Assembly (NCBI RefSeq): GCF_008329715.1
Contig: NZ_VTSR01000014.1
Coordinates: forward strand, 1-64,000
DNA from: Gimesia chilikensis
GTDB lineage: Bacteria > Planctomycetota > Planctomycetia > Planctomycetales > Planctomycetaceae
Direction of reading: 5' to 3'
DNA length: 64,000 nt
The notes under the pieces are model-generated. The model did no database searches. It was not told where the DNA came from and saw only the letters and a program-made list of their open reading frames with translations. Both the position numbers and the translations under genes were made by a program. Positions 26,245-36,347 of the stretch are shown here, piece after piece (position 1 is the stretch's first letter; each line of letters begins with the position of its first letter).

Positions 26245-27456
26245 TTATTCCGTTTTAGATGGTCGAGACCATTTGATCCGGGATGTGTAGACCCGGTTGT
26301 TGCTGCCATATTTTTCGATGCCGATCGGCTGCATCCACTCGGCAACAACGACCCAGGTCTCAGAGGGGCTGATCTTGACGACGGCGAAGTTGCCCATGCG
26401 GGCTCCTTTTTCAGGGACGATGATCCGTTCGGTACTCCGATTGACACGGAGTGTTGCGGGATCGACTTCTGCCATGAACAGGGGCGCCCGGTGCCGGAAG
26501 ACATGATCGTTGTTCGCACCGCGACGGGTGTAGACCAGAAAGAGCCCGTCGCTGTGCGTGACCCAGTGCTGCTGCGTGTTGTAGTTGCCCAGTTCCTCGC
26601 CATCATCAAATTTCCAGACGACCGGCTCTGAATAGTTCAGGCCATCATCACTGACGGAGACGTAACCTTTGTCATCATTCCGCATTGTCAGGTAATACTT
26701 CTGCTGGAATTTCGTGATGGACGGCTCATACAGGCCCCGCTTCACCGGCACCGTATGTGTACTGCCATGCTTTTTGTAAGTCAGTTTCTCGCCATCAAAG
26801 TCACAGAGAACAACAGTAGTACTGAATTGTTTTTCGTGTTTCGGTTTGAAGTAAACGGGGAGCAGGATCGTGCCATCCTTACGGTCCCAGCGCTGTGCGG
26901 AGCCGGCACCGCAGTTTTCAAAACGCGGTTCATCGGGCATGCTCATCGTTGTCCAGTCAGACCAGGTATGGTCCTGTTGGTTGTAAACCGAGTAAGCGAC
27001 ACTTCGCTTGCGGACGTGCATGACTTTATTGTTTTCGTAGCGGACCGAGTGTCCGGTCCCTAACAGTTTTTTGGTCTTCGCGTGCCAGCCGGGAGTAAAA
27101 TCGCAGATGGCGATCTCACGCGTGTCAGACAGCCGGCGACGGGCCAGGGTCTCGTGTTTGATGGGGCCAATCCAGTTTTTGCCATCAGTGGTCCGCATTT
27201 CATTCAGGGCATAGAACACGTCCGAACCGGTCAGGAGCAGCTTCTGCATGGTGAGGACAACAGTTGCCGGAAATTCGCCCGACTGGGGAATCGCACCCGC
27301 ACGGGCCTGTACCCAGCAGGTCTTACCATCAAAGCCTTCCCGCACAGTTCTCAGGTCGACTTCATAAGTGAGTGGTTTAGTGTCGTCTGCGGTAAGTGAC
27401 ACCGGGCCGATAGTCAACAGGCTTAATACAAGACAGAGCAGGCTGCGAATTTTCAT
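26245..27456 (-). CDS. Secreted sialidase-like beta-propeller protein
   Basis: 403 residues from the ATG at 27456, which has AGAGG upstream and starts a normal signal peptide (SLLCLVLSLLTIGPVSLTA). An Asp-box-like SVSDDGLNYSEPVVW and repeated blade segments suggest a six-bladed exo-sialidase propeller. Whether the active-site arginine triad is present was not established, so sialidase activity is unproven; binding or cleavage of sugars is likely. A longer reading to 27513 lacks a ribosome site. It is divergent from the GH5 gene. Confidence 0.7.
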   Translation of the reverse strand: MKIRSLLCLVLSLLTIGPVSLTADDTKPLTYEVDLRTVREGFDGKTCWVQARAGAIPQSGEFPATVVLTMQKLLLTGSDVFYALNEMRTTDGKNWIGPIKHETLARRRLSDTREIAICDFTPGWHAKTKKLLGTGHSVRYENNKVMHVRKRSVAYSVYNQQDHTWSDWTTMSMPDEPRFENCGAGSAQRWDRKDGTILLPVYFKPKHEKQFSTTVVLCDFDGEKLTYKKHGSTHTVPVKRGLYEPSITKFQQKYYLTMRNDDKGYVSVSDDGLNYSEPVVWKFDDGEELGNYNTQQHWVTHSDGLFLVYTRRGANNDHVFRHRAPLFMAEVDPATLRVNRSTERIIVPEKGARMGNFAVVKISPSETWVVVAEWMQPIGIEKYGSNNRVYTSRIKWSRPSKTE

Positions 27457-27632
27457 GGGGAACCTCTGGTTGGATGAGATCTGGTAAGTCCTTTCACGAT
27501 ACGCACAATGCAAGGCTTACTCAATAGCAGAGCGGACAACCTGGGAGAGGAGTTGTTGAATTATTCCAACGGCAGCTTTTACAATGATTCATAGTAGTCC
27601 TTTTCCCTTACTCCTGTTTCTGGAGTTGAATT

Positions 27633-28730
27633 ATGTGCATGCGCTCGCTGGCTGTTGTTGTTTGTCTCTTATTCTCTACTTGTCTAGAGGCTGCTGGGCT
27701 GGAATGGATTCAGGTCAGCGCGGATGGTAAATCGTTCGTGACCGCAGAGTCTCAGCAACGCTTCGTTCCCTGGGGCTTCAATTACGATCACGATCGGAAA
27801 AGCCGCCTGCTGGAAGATTACTGGGACAAAGAGTGGGAGGAGATTGAAGCCGACTTTGCCGAGATGAAAGCGCTCGGGGCGAATGTAGTACGGATTCACA
27901 TTCAGTTCGGCAAGTTTATGTCGGCCCCCGATCAGCCACGCGAAGCGGCCCTCAAGAAACTGGGTGATCTCGTGAAGCTCGCGGAGCAGACAGGACTCTA
28001 TCTCGATCTGACTGGCCTGGGCTGTTATCACAAACAGGATGTTCCCGGCTGGTACGATGCACTCAGTGATGAACGCCGCTGGGAAGCTCAGACACATTTC
28101 TGGTCAGCAGTCGCGAAGCGGTGTGCGGGGAGTCCGGCCATTTTCTGTTACGATCTGATGAATGAACCCGTGGTGCACGGCGGAAAGAAAAAAGGGACCG
28201 ACTGGCTGGGACCCGGGTTTGCAGGCAAGCATTTCGTGCAGCGGATTACGCTCAGCCCGGATGAGCGGACGCGTCCGGAGATTGCGGCAGCCTGGATCAA
28301 AACGCTCGCGCAAGCAATTCGCGAACAGGATTCAAAGCACCTGATCACGGTCGGCATGGTTCCGTGGAGTCTGGAACGAAAAGGGCTGCAGTCTGGTTTT
28401 GTGCCTGAGAAAGTGAGCGCGCATCTGGATTTCATCTGTGTACACCTCTATCCTGAGAAAGGCAAAGTGGACGAGGCGATCGAGACGCTCAAAGGCTTCG
28501 ATATCGGTAAACCACTGGTGATTGAAGAAACGTTTCCGCTGAAGAGTTCCCCCGAGGAATTTGAACGGTTTATGCTCGAGTCGCGGAAATATGCGGAGGG
28601 CTGGATCGGCTTTTATTGGGGTCAGAGCCTGCAGGAATACCAGCAGGGGACCACGATAAGTGATGCCATCATGGCCCGCTGGCTGGAGTTCTTCAAGCAG
28701 AATGGTCCCCGATTCAAAGAGACGCAGTGA
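27633..28730 (+). CDS. Secreted GH5-type glycoside hydrolase
   Basis: 365 residues with a short signal (MRSLAVVVCLLFSTCLEAAG). TIM-barrel pattern with FVPWGFNYDHD near the start, a catalytic acid/base Glu178 in CYDLMNEPVV, and the nucleophile Glu299 (or the adjacent Glu298) in PLVIEETFP. GH5 enzymes break beta-glycosidic bonds in cellulose, mannan or related glycans. The size fits a single-domain member without carbohydrate-binding modules. GGAG lies seven bases before the ATG at 27633. It is convergent with the SGNH gene. Confidence 0.82.
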   Translation: MCMRSLAVVVCLLFSTCLEAAGLEWIQVSADGKSFVTAESQQRFVPWGFNYDHDRKSRLLEDYWDKEWEEIEADFAEMKALGANVVRIHIQFGKFMSAPDQPREAALKKLGDLVKLAEQTGLYLDLTGLGCYHKQDVPGWYDALSDERRWEAQTHFWSAVAKRCAGSPAIFCYDLMNEPVVHGGKKKGTDWLGPGFAGKHFVQRITLSPDERTRPEIAAAWIKTLAQAIREQDSKHLITVGMVPWSLERKGLQSGFVPEKVSAHLDFICVHLYPEKGKVDEAIETLKGFDIGKPLVIEETFPLKSSPEEFERFMLESRKYAEGWIGFYWGQSLQEYQQGTTISDAIMARWLEFFKQNGPRFKETQ

Positions 28731-28763
28731 TACCATAAGGTGGCTGAAGCTGCTTCACGGCGA

Positions 28764-29504
28764 TCAGGGAGCCGGCTGCTTGAGGTATGGTTTCAGGCTG
28801 GGGACTTTGGCTGGAATCTCTTCCACAACAAGCCGGGCGATCTCTCTCGCGCCTTTCCCTGAGAAATGAGTGCGGTCATCCTTGCTGGGGCTGAAGTATG
28901 CACTGCCTGCATTTCCCAACTGGTTGAACAGGGTGACGCTTTTCTGGTGCAGGTCGATGACGGGCACATTTTTTTCTCGACCAACTTTGAGCATGGCTTC
29001 GGCGTAAGGACGGAGAATGGTTCTGATCTTTCCGTTTTCAAATACGCGACGTGTCATGGGAGTAACCAGCACCGGCTGCATGCCTGCGGCGCGGGCTTCA
29101 TCGATATATTTTTTGAGATAGTCCTGATAGGTCGTTGCGGGATCAGTTTCACGATCACCTTTGCCGGGACAGTCGTTGTGGCCGAACTGGATGAAGAGGT
29201 AATCCGCTTTTTCTTCGAGTGCATCTTTCCAGCGTCCTTCGCGAATGAAGCTGCTGGAACTGCGACCGGAGAGAGCCCGGTTCAGAATGGTCACATCATC
29301 GTTGAAATATTCGCCGAAGACCTGTCCCCAGCCGGTGAGGTCTGGTTTGTCTTTGGGACGTTTATGATAATCTGAGACTGTTGAATCGCCGATCAGCATG
29401 ATGCGGAGGGCTGGTTCAGCGGCTTCAAGGCTGCTTCTGGTGGAGACCGGAATGTGGATGAGAAAGATCAGGAGCAGTACGACAGGGGATCTGGTGATTT
29501 TCAT
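28764..29504 (-). CDS. Secreted SGNH/GDSL esterase, rhamnogalacturonan acetylesterase-like
   Basis: 246 residues with a signal peptide (SPVVLLLIFLIHIPVSTRS). Block I is IMLIGDSTVSDYHK with Ser41, block III is FIQFGHNDCPGKGD, and the catalytic His lies in KDDRTHFSGKGAREIARL. These features match rhamnogalacturonan acetylesterase-type SGNH hydrolases, which remove acetyl groups from pectin-like glycans. It sits among other secreted hydrolase genes, but on the opposite strand to its GH5 neighbour. Confidence 0.82.
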   Translation of the reverse strand: MKITRSPVVLLLIFLIHIPVSTRSSLEAAEPALRIMLIGDSTVSDYHKRPKDKPDLTGWGQVFGEYFNDDVTILNRALSGRSSSSFIREGRWKDALEEKADYLFIQFGHNDCPGKGDRETDPATTYQDYLKKYIDEARAAGMQPVLVTPMTRRVFENGKIRTILRPYAEAMLKVGREKNVPVIDLHQKSVTLFNQLGNAGSAYFSPSKDDRTHFSGKGAREIARLVVEEIPAKVPSLKPYLKQPAP

Positions 29505-29739
29505 GCTGTTAGTTTTCTAATCGTGTCGCTGTTTTCAGGTAAGAAGGTGCTGTTTTTACTGTTGAATCAGTTTAAAATGAGAAGACCAGTCTGAAAAGTA
29601 TGTTGACAGGGGATAATTAGTAATTAAAATGGATATCAATATCCGATATTGAGTCCGGATACCTGCCTCAAACCTCAAATCAGAGTTCGGATCATCTGAC
29701 TCTGGTAACGTCCCGCCCGTTGAAAGAAGTGCTCCACCG

Positions 29740-31086
29740 ATGAACGTGTTCCCGAAGTCGAAGAATCTGTCGCCTCTCAAACTCAGTTTGTGCTGGGTGA
29801 TCGTCTGCCTGGCTGCCATTGGTCTGGTGGGGACCAGATCCGCATCGGCTCAGGTCAATTTCGAAGAGGCACCGATTAACTATAACCAGGCCACTCCCGC
29901 TAATGCGATCTCCCGCTTTCAGAAAAAACTGGATGCAGGCGAGGCCAAACTGACATTTGATCGGAAAGAGGGCCGCGGCTATCTGCCTGCGGTACTGGAT
30001 GCGTTGAAGATTCCAGTTTCTTCGCAGGTGCTGGTCTTTTCCAAGACCAGTCTGCAGGTCAAACGCATCGATCCTTTATCGCCACGTGCGTTGTATTACA
30101 ATGACGATCTGTACCTCGGCTTCGTACAGGGGGGCTCCGTGCTGGAGGTTTCGGCGAGCGATCCAGAACTGGGAACCGTTTTTTACACGCTGTCACAGTT
30201 CGAAGCATCGCGTCCACAGTTTGTCCGGAAGACGTTTGAATGCACGCAGTGCCATGCCGGTTCCATGACGCAGGGAGTGCCGGGACATATCATGCGGTCG
30301 GTCTATCCGGGGCCGGATGGAATGCCTGTGTTCCGTGAGGGAACTTATCGTAGCGACCACAGCAGTCCCTTCGAAGAACGCTGGGGGGGCTGGTACGTCT
30401 CAGGAACGCACGGAAAAATGCGTCACATGGGAAACCTGATCTTCCGACAGGGAGATAGTGCGCGGAATCTGAATCGCGATCGTGGAGCGAACGCCGACGA
30501 CCTGGAACGCTGGTTCGACACCGACCCTTATCTGACGCCTTACAGTGATATTGTCTCGTTGATGGTTCTGGAACATCAGGCCAAGATGCATAACCTGATC
30601 ACACGGGCGCAGTTTGAAGGCAGGATTACCGATCGGGACTCGCAGGTGATGAACCGCATGTTGGAACGGGAAGCAGCGTTTCAGAGTGACAGCACAAAGC
30701 GACGCTACGAGAGCTCCGCAAAACGGCTCGTGGACTACATGCTGTTTGCAGACGAACTGCAGCTGGAAGATCAGATTCAGGGAATCTCTGGTTTCCAGGC
30801 TGAGTTTTCCAAAGCAGGCCCGCGAGACAGCCAGGGGCGTTCGTTACGCGACTTTGATCTGAAGCGGCGATTGTTCAAGTATCCCTGCAGCTACCTGATC
30901 TACAGCGAGTCGTTCGAAAGCCTGCCTAAACCGGTTCTGGAAGTGGTATATCGTCAGTTGTGGGAAGTGCTGACCGGTAAGAACCAGAGTAAAGAGTACG
31001 CGCATCTCAGTGTCGAGGACCGCAGGGCGATTCTGGAGATCCTGATCGAAACCCGGAAGGGGCTTCCTAGGTACTGGAAGCTGTAA
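29740..31086 (+). CDS. Exported protein with a single CxxCH heme site
   Basis: 448 residues. A signal anchor (LSLCWVIVCLAAIGLVGTRSASA) is followed by a region with KTFECTQCHAGSMTQGVPGHIMRSVYP, a c-type heme attachment motif, and GGWYVSGTHGKMRHMGN downstream. The rest is helical with no fold I can name. It resembles planctomycete c-type cytochrome-like hypothetical proteins. It probably works in electron transfer outside the cytoplasm, but a partner is not evident. The gene is monocistronic. Confidence 0.7.
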   Translation: MNVFPKSKNLSPLKLSLCWVIVCLAAIGLVGTRSASAQVNFEEAPINYNQATPANAISRFQKKLDAGEAKLTFDRKEGRGYLPAVLDALKIPVSSQVLVFSKTSLQVKRIDPLSPRALYYNDDLYLGFVQGGSVLEVSASDPELGTVFYTLSQFEASRPQFVRKTFECTQCHAGSMTQGVPGHIMRSVYPGPDGMPVFREGTYRSDHSSPFEERWGGWYVSGTHGKMRHMGNLIFRQGDSARNLNRDRGANADDLERWFDTDPYLTPYSDIVSLMVLEHQAKMHNLITRAQFEGRITDRDSQVMNRMLEREAAFQSDSTKRRYESSAKRLVDYMLFADELQLEDQIQGISGFQAEFSKAGPRDSQGRSLRDFDLKRRLFKYPCSYLIYSESFESLPKPVLEVVYRQLWEVLTGKNQSKEYAHLSVEDRRAILEILIETRKGLPRYWKL

Positions 31087-31342
31087 ATCGGTTCTGCGGC
31101 TGTCGATGTGAATCGAAAACGCAGCGGTTTTGTATATGAAATCAGACATATACCCCTACATCTGCTTTGATATTGGTTGTTTCGGTGAATTCCCCCGCTT
31201 AGAATGACGGCAGTGCAAAGACTGGATTTACAGGACTTTCTGTCTGCTGGATGTTCAATTTCTGTAACCAGTGCCTGACCGGTCTTTCCGTTCCGAATCT
31301 CAAAACAACCGCCGCGCTTAAAACTACGAGGAGCTTACGGGT

Positions 31343-32143
31343 ATGTTGCCCCGACGCGAAGTATTTCCCCACGTGATCGAAATCAATTATCAGGCCAGAC
31401 AGCGTTTGGGGTGTTGTGTCTATCTGGTATTCAACGACCAGAATGAGTGGTTACTGATCGATATCGGTTACGAAGATACCGTTTCCGAAATCATCGAAAT
31501 GATCCGGCAGATGGATTTCCCGCTGGCAAACTGCAAATATCTGATTGCCACCCACGCAGATGTCGACCACATTCAGGGGTTGAGTAAAGCGAAAGAACTC
31601 CTGCCCAATGCCCAGGTCGTCGCGCATCCCAGTGCAGCCAAACCACTGGAAGAAGGGGATCGGATCAGCACTTATGCCGAGATCAGCGCCCAGGGTATTT
31701 CTATCGATATGCCTGCTTGCAAGGTTGATCGGGAAGTCAATGAAGGCGATGTGATTGATCTCGGGGGCGACATTAAACTGGAAGTCTGGCACACCCCCGG
31801 GCATACCGACGGACAGCTGGCATTCCGGTTTGGCGATCTGCTGTTTTCCGGGGATAACATCTACCGCGATGGCTGTGTCGGTCACATTGACGCCCACCAC
31901 GGTTCGGATATTCCCGATTTCATCGCGTCCCTGGAACGGATTCGTGACTGCGATGCGAAATGGCTGCTCCCCAGTCACGGTCCTATTTTCCGCAATAAAC
32001 GGGAACTGCTGCAATCGACCATTGATCGTCTGAACACATATCTGCACATGGCAGACTTCGGCACCTGTGCGATCGACTGGCCATTACAGGACGAGTGGGA
32101 CGAAGAACTGCTCAAAGGCTTTGACCCGGAAACAGCCGAATAA
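31343..32143 (+). CDS. Metallo-beta-lactamase-fold hydrolase
   Basis: 266 residues. The metal-binding motif is [10 protein letters not shown], so the second His of HxHxDH is replaced by Asp (HADVDH), and HTPGHTDGQ and [11 protein letters not shown] supply the later ligands. The C-terminal SHGPIF fits the last His. Such enzymes hydrolyse thioesters, phosphodiesters or lactones. The altered second ligand may change metal binding. GAGGAG lies nine bases before the ATG. Substrate unknown. Confidence 0.85.
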   Translation: MLPRREVFPHVIEINYQARQRLGCCVYLVFNDQNEWLLIDIGYEDTVSEIIEMIRQMDFPLANCKYLIATHADVDHIQGLSKAKELLPNAQVVAHPSAAKPLEEGDRISTYAEISAQGISIDMPACKVDREVNEGDVIDLGGDIKLEVWHTPGHTDGQLAFRFGDLLFSGDNIYRDGCVGHIDAHHGSDIPDFIASLERIRDCDAKWLLPSHGPIFRNKRELLQSTIDRLNTYLHMADFGTCAIDWPLQDEWDEELLKGFDPETAE

Positions 32144-32670
32144 CAGTCTGATTTTCGGTGCTTTTGTATGACCTTGTGTTCACATGGGGCGCCCTGCGCG
32201 CTGTGAATATCAGGGACGCCAGCGCTCTCTTGAAGCTGTATTTTTCCACTTTTTAAGGGAGAAGCGGCTCCCAGAGGGCAAATTCCTGCTGCTATAATCG
32301 TCAAAACTGCTATCATGCGCAGGATCTTTACGATAATCACAGATGTTGCCTGTGCTGCGACAAGTTTAACCAGACGCGGCGACGAAAAATACCGACATGC
32401 GTTGACCGGAACAACGCAATTCAAATCAAGCAGCGGAAGCGGGCATTTCTATTTTTTATGCATTCGAGATTGATTCATTTAGCGAAACCGTGACAATTCA
32501 TGAGATCTGGTTTGAGCATTTTCCTGTTTTTCAGAGAAGAAAGCTCAAGTCCGACTCAGTTGTTGAGATATTTTGGATCAAACCGTTTTCAATATGAATT
32601 TCGCAGTTCCCTGATTTTCGAACGCGAGTTCATGTTATTGATAAAGCCTACTCGGCTAATGGATTAAGTA
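32144..32670. other. Intergenic region before RND gene
   Basis: About 530 bases, mildly AT-rich, with no convincing frame or strong hairpin. It should carry the promoter of the RND gene, but no clear -10/-35 pair stood out. Confidence 0.4.
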
Positions 32671-35577
32671 ATGGCTTCGTTTTTTGAAAAACGCGATCCA
32701 TGGGGACACAGTCTATCTTTGTGGGTTGTGGTTCTGATGATCTTCGTCACTCCGGTGCTGTTCGGAGTGTTGCGGGAGATCCGCCAGGAAAACAACGTTG
32801 AGAACTGGCTTCCCCCCGATGATCCACAATCGAAAGTTCTGCAGTGGCATCGTGACAGCTTCGGTATTGAAGATCGCGTGCTGGTCTCCTGGGATGGCAG
32901 CTCACTGACGGACTTGCGCGCCGATCGTCTGAAGCTGTCACTGCTGGGGCAGAAAGATGCCAAAGGCGTTCGTCGGGGTGGTTCACCCTACATTCTGGAC
33001 GTCGCAACTCCCCAGGATGCGATTCAGAAGATGGTGGATTACCACATCGACCCTGATGAAGCAGAGCGTCGCCTGAAGGGGGTTCTGATCGGGACCGGGA
33101 TGCTTAAGGTGCGTTTGAGCCCCGCCGGTAAAAAAAGACGAGAACAGACGATTCAGGAACTGATAGCAACCACCAAACGCGAACTGGGCATCGATCTGAC
33201 TGTCAAACCCGCTTTCACTCCCTGGGTTGAAATGGTTGATGAGACGGAAGAAGGCAGCGTAACTGATGCACCGGTGGAAGAGCCTGACGAAGATCAGGTC
33301 GATTTCAAGGCGCTGGTCGAGGCGATCCCCGAACACGATTTTCAGTTAATCTGGCCGCGGATGCAGGCTCATTCAAAACAGGCCGACCAGATCAAAGAAA
33401 TCGCTCTGTCTTTAAGGCGTCCCGAGATCCTGGCGGGGGCTTCGACTGCTGCGGACCAGGAAGCGAAAAGCGATCAGCCAGGTGAAGAACCTAAGCTTAT
33501 CGAGGACTGTTTTTTCGCGATAGGTACTCCCATCGCAGTGGCGATTTCACTCTCCGATACAGGCGATGCCGACCATGCCTCGGCAGTTGCAGCCATTAAA
33601 ACCGCTGCCGTTGACGCAGGTATTCCAGAAGAAAACCTCCACATGGGGGGACGCCCGGTTGCGGGGGCTGCTCTGAACCGGATGGTAAAAGAGTCCTCCT
33701 GGAACACGGCGTATCCTCTGTGGCAGTTCCATAAACGCTCGGTGACGCTGTTCTCCGGACTGATCGGAATTGCCCTGGCATTCCTGATGCTGCGGAGTGT
33801 GCGCCTGGCCTGCCTGGTGCTGCTGGTCTCCTATTACACGACTTTTGTGGCAGTTTCCATCATTCCCATGACGGGCGGCACGATGAATATGGTGCTGGTC
33901 GTTATGCCGACACTATTGACCGTACTAACGCTGTCCGGGTCGATTCACGTTGCGAATTACTGGAAGCACGCCGCCCATGTAGATATGAAAACCGCTGTCG
34001 TCAAAGCGGTAGAGATGGCACGGGCTCCCTGTATGATGGCAAGTCTGACAACAGCCATTGGTCTGGCTTCATTGCTGACCAGCCCGCTATCACCAGTTCG
34101 CGATTTTGGCCTCTACGCTTCGATCGGCTGTGTGGTTTCCCTGCTGATGGTGCTCTACGGTCTGCCATCGTTACTCCAGTTATGGCCGGCTAAGCCGCCG
34201 AAAGCTTCCGAGATCGATACCCGACACTGGCAGGCATTCGGGCGGGGGTTATCACGGCATCAGTGGCTGGTGTCATTCACCTGCCTGGCGATTTTTGTTG
34301 CCGCCTGTTACGGGTTCAAATGGTTCCGGACCGAGACCAAAGTGATCCGGTATTTCCCCGACTCTTCCCGTGTGATTCAGGACTACCTGTTCCTGGAAGA
34401 GAATCTGTCGGGTATCACCCCCGTCGATACCGTGATCTGTTTCGATGAAAAAGCACAGGAAGATCTGAACTTTGAAGAACGTGTCGAACTGGTTCGAAAC
34501 ATCGAACGGAAGATCGCCGAGCATCCCGAGATCAGCGGTACGATCTCGCTGGCTGATTTTCGTCCCGTCTCTGAACCGCTGCCCAAAGATGCGAGTACCT
34601 TCCAGAAGCTGCGTCATGCCAAACGAGTGAACGAGACCGAACGCCGCGTTCGCGAGAGCCTGAAAAAGGAAAAATCAGGCGAAGTAAACCTGGAAGGGGA
34701 TACCGTAAAATCATTTCTGAATATTGCCGACCACACTGCGGATCTGGAGCAGGAAACCGCAAACGGCGCACGAATGGTCGACATTCAGAAGGGCGACGAA
34801 ATGTGGCGGATCACTGCACAGGTTGCCATTATGACCGATCTCAACTATGCGGATCTAACAAATGAATTGAACCAGGTAACGCAGTCTGTCTTACGCGATC
34901 ATGCCGGGACGACGCATCTGGTAACCGGAACGATTCCCCTGTTTCTGCGCACCCAGCAGGCTGTATTGGAGAGCTTGATCAAAAGCTTTGGGCTGGCCTT
35001 CGCTGTCATCGCCGTGGTGATGATGGTGCTGCTGCGGAGTCCAACAGCAGGTCTGATTACGATGTTACCGAACCTGATGCCCATTGGTGTGATTTTCGGG
35101 CTGTTGTCCTGGATGCACGTGGCTGTGGATATTGGAACGATGATTACCGCATCCGTCGCACTGGGGATCGCTGTGGACGGCACTCTGCATCTGCTGACCT
35201 GGTTCAAAATCGGAATCGAAGAAGGCAAATCCAAGAGTGAAGCGGTGGCTGCAGCTTTGGGGCACTGTGGCCCTGCGATGTGGCAGACCAGTGCCGTGGT
35301 GGCGATCAGCCTGGCGATGCTCTATCCGGCAGAATTGCTGCTCGTTAGTCGCTTCGGCATCCTCATGTGTGCGTTGATCACCGCAGCACTGCTGGCCGAC
35401 ATCATCTTCCTGCCCGCACTGCTGGCTGGCCCCTTGGGAACACTGATTGTGAACTCTCAGAAACGAGAGCAGAAAGCGACTGAGAAACATCCGCTGTTGC
35501 AGGAAGGGAAAGAGTCAAAGCCCCATCTGTCGCATGTGGTCAAACGGGCGCAGTCTGAACAGTCTTTTGAGACGTAA
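32671..35577 (+). CDS. RND/MMPL family transporter
   Basis: 968 residues. A first helix (WVVVLMIFVTPVLFGV) is followed by a large periplasmic domain, a block of helices from about residue 360 (FSGLIGIALAFLMLRSVRLACLVLLVSYYTTF), a second helix near 530, a second loop and a second block from about 770 (SFGLAFAVIAVVMMVLL). This two-repeat layout is that of RND superfamily exporters of the MMPL type, which use the proton gradient to export lipids, sterols or other substrates. No membrane-fusion or TolC gene is near. ATG at 32671 lacks a clear ribosome site. Confidence 0.85.
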   Translation: MASFFEKRDPWGHSLSLWVVVLMIFVTPVLFGVLREIRQENNVENWLPPDDPQSKVLQWHRDSFGIEDRVLVSWDGSSLTDLRADRLKLSLLGQKDAKGVRRGGSPYILDVATPQDAIQKMVDYHIDPDEAERRLKGVLIGTGMLKVRLSPAGKKRREQTIQELIATTKRELGIDLTVKPAFTPWVEMVDETEEGSVTDAPVEEPDEDQVDFKALVEAIPEHDFQLIWPRMQAHSKQADQIKEIALSLRRPEILAGASTAADQEAKSDQPGEEPKLIEDCFFAIGTPIAVAISLSDTGDADHASAVAAIKTAAVDAGIPEENLHMGGRPVAGAALNRMVKESSWNTAYPLWQFHKRSVTLFSGLIGIALAFLMLRSVRLACLVLLVSYYTTFVAVSIIPMTGGTMNMVLVVMPTLLTVLTLSGSIHVANYWKHAAHVDMKTAVVKAVEMARAPCMMASLTTAIGLASLLTSPLSPVRDFGLYASIGCVVSLLMVLYGLPSLLQLWPAKPPKASEIDTRHWQAFGRGLSRHQWLVSFTCLAIFVAACYGFKWFRTETKVIRYFPDSSRVIQDYLFLEENLSGITPVDTVICFDEKAQEDLNFEERVELVRNIERKIAEHPEISGTISLADFRPVSEPLPKDASTFQKLRHAKRVNETERRVRESLKKEKSGEVNLEGDTVKSFLNIADHTADLEQETANGARMVDIQKGDEMWRITAQVAIMTDLNYADLTNELNQVTQSVLRDHAGTTHLVTGTIPLFLRTQQAVLESLIKSFGLAFAVIAVVMMVLLRSPTAGLITMLPNLMPIGVIFGLLSWMHVAVDIGTMITASVALGIAVDGTLHLLTWFKIGIEEGKSKSEAVAAALGHCGPAMWQTSAVVAISLAMLYPAELLLVSRFGILMCALITAALLADIIFLPALLAGPLGTLIVNSQKREQKATEKHPLLQEGKESKPHLSHVVKRAQSEQSFET

Positions 35578-35655
35578 GTCTCTGTTCAGAATGACTTTGC
35601 AATGATCACCGTGTCGTCGGGGCAGGGCCTTGCAGATCGCTATTTGGGGCAGGAG

Positions 35656-36243
35656 CTACGCCGATGGTTCCTGCTTTTTCAGGAAGTAGATATCCATGCT
35701 CGACTTCTGCAGCAGGTCGTATTGCTGCCATTCCGGAGGTGCCTCGAACTCAGCGTCGCGGGGCGTGCGGAGTAGCAGACGACAGTCGGGGCTGGAAACG
35801 TTGTCGCGGGCCAGTCGCTGCATTGATTCATACAGCCGGGAGCCGGGCTTGAGATCATCGATCATTTTGTAAGGGGGATCGAAGAAGATCAGGTCGAAGG
35901 GGACGAAGTCTGGCACATTTTTGGGACGGAACGACGAGAGCAGGGCGTTGGTCTTCCAGCAGAGGGAGTCTGCTTCAACGCCGACGTGCGCCACATTCTG
36001 TTTCAGCAGCTCGTGAGCCTTCCGGTCCTGTTCGATGAACACGGCGCTGGTCGCGCCGCGACTGAGTGCTTCCAGTCCCAGCGATCCGGTTCCGGCGTAA
36101 ATATCCGCCACTCGCTTGTCTTTGACTGAATCTCCGAGCCATTCGAAAAGGACTTCCTTGACGAAATCGGTAATGGGACGGGTGGTCTGACCGGGGTTAG
36201 CCTGTAATTTACGTCGACGATATTTGCCAGCAATGATACGCAC
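35656..36243 (-). CDS. rsmD: 16S rRNA (guanine966-N2)-methyltransferase RsmD
   Basis: 195 residues. The N-terminus RIIAGKYRRRKL is diagnostic for RsmD, followed by RPITDFVKEVLFEWLG, the SAM loop DIYAGTGSLGLEALSRGA and the catalytic motif FFDPPYK. It methylates G966 of 16S rRNA on the assembling small subunit. The frame begins with GTG at 36243 and has no obvious ribosome site. The usual coaD neighbour is absent; instead an FHA gene is upstream on the same strand. Confidence 0.93.
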   Translation of the reverse strand: MRIIAGKYRRRKLQANPGQTTRPITDFVKEVLFEWLGDSVKDKRVADIYAGTGSLGLEALSRGATSAVFIEQDRKAHELLKQNVAHVGVEADSLCWKTNALLSSFRPKNVPDFVPFDLIFFDPPYKMIDDLKPGSRLYESMQRLARDNVSSPDCRLLLRTPRDAEFEAPPEWQQYDLLQKSSMDIYFLKKQEPSA

Positions 36244-36347
36244 GGTAATGACATTTCAATAAATCGAGCGTGAATCTAGTGATTCACACGAAACACAACA
36301 AAATACGATGCCGCGATTGTATAACGGAGACGCGGCAAAGAGAAGGA

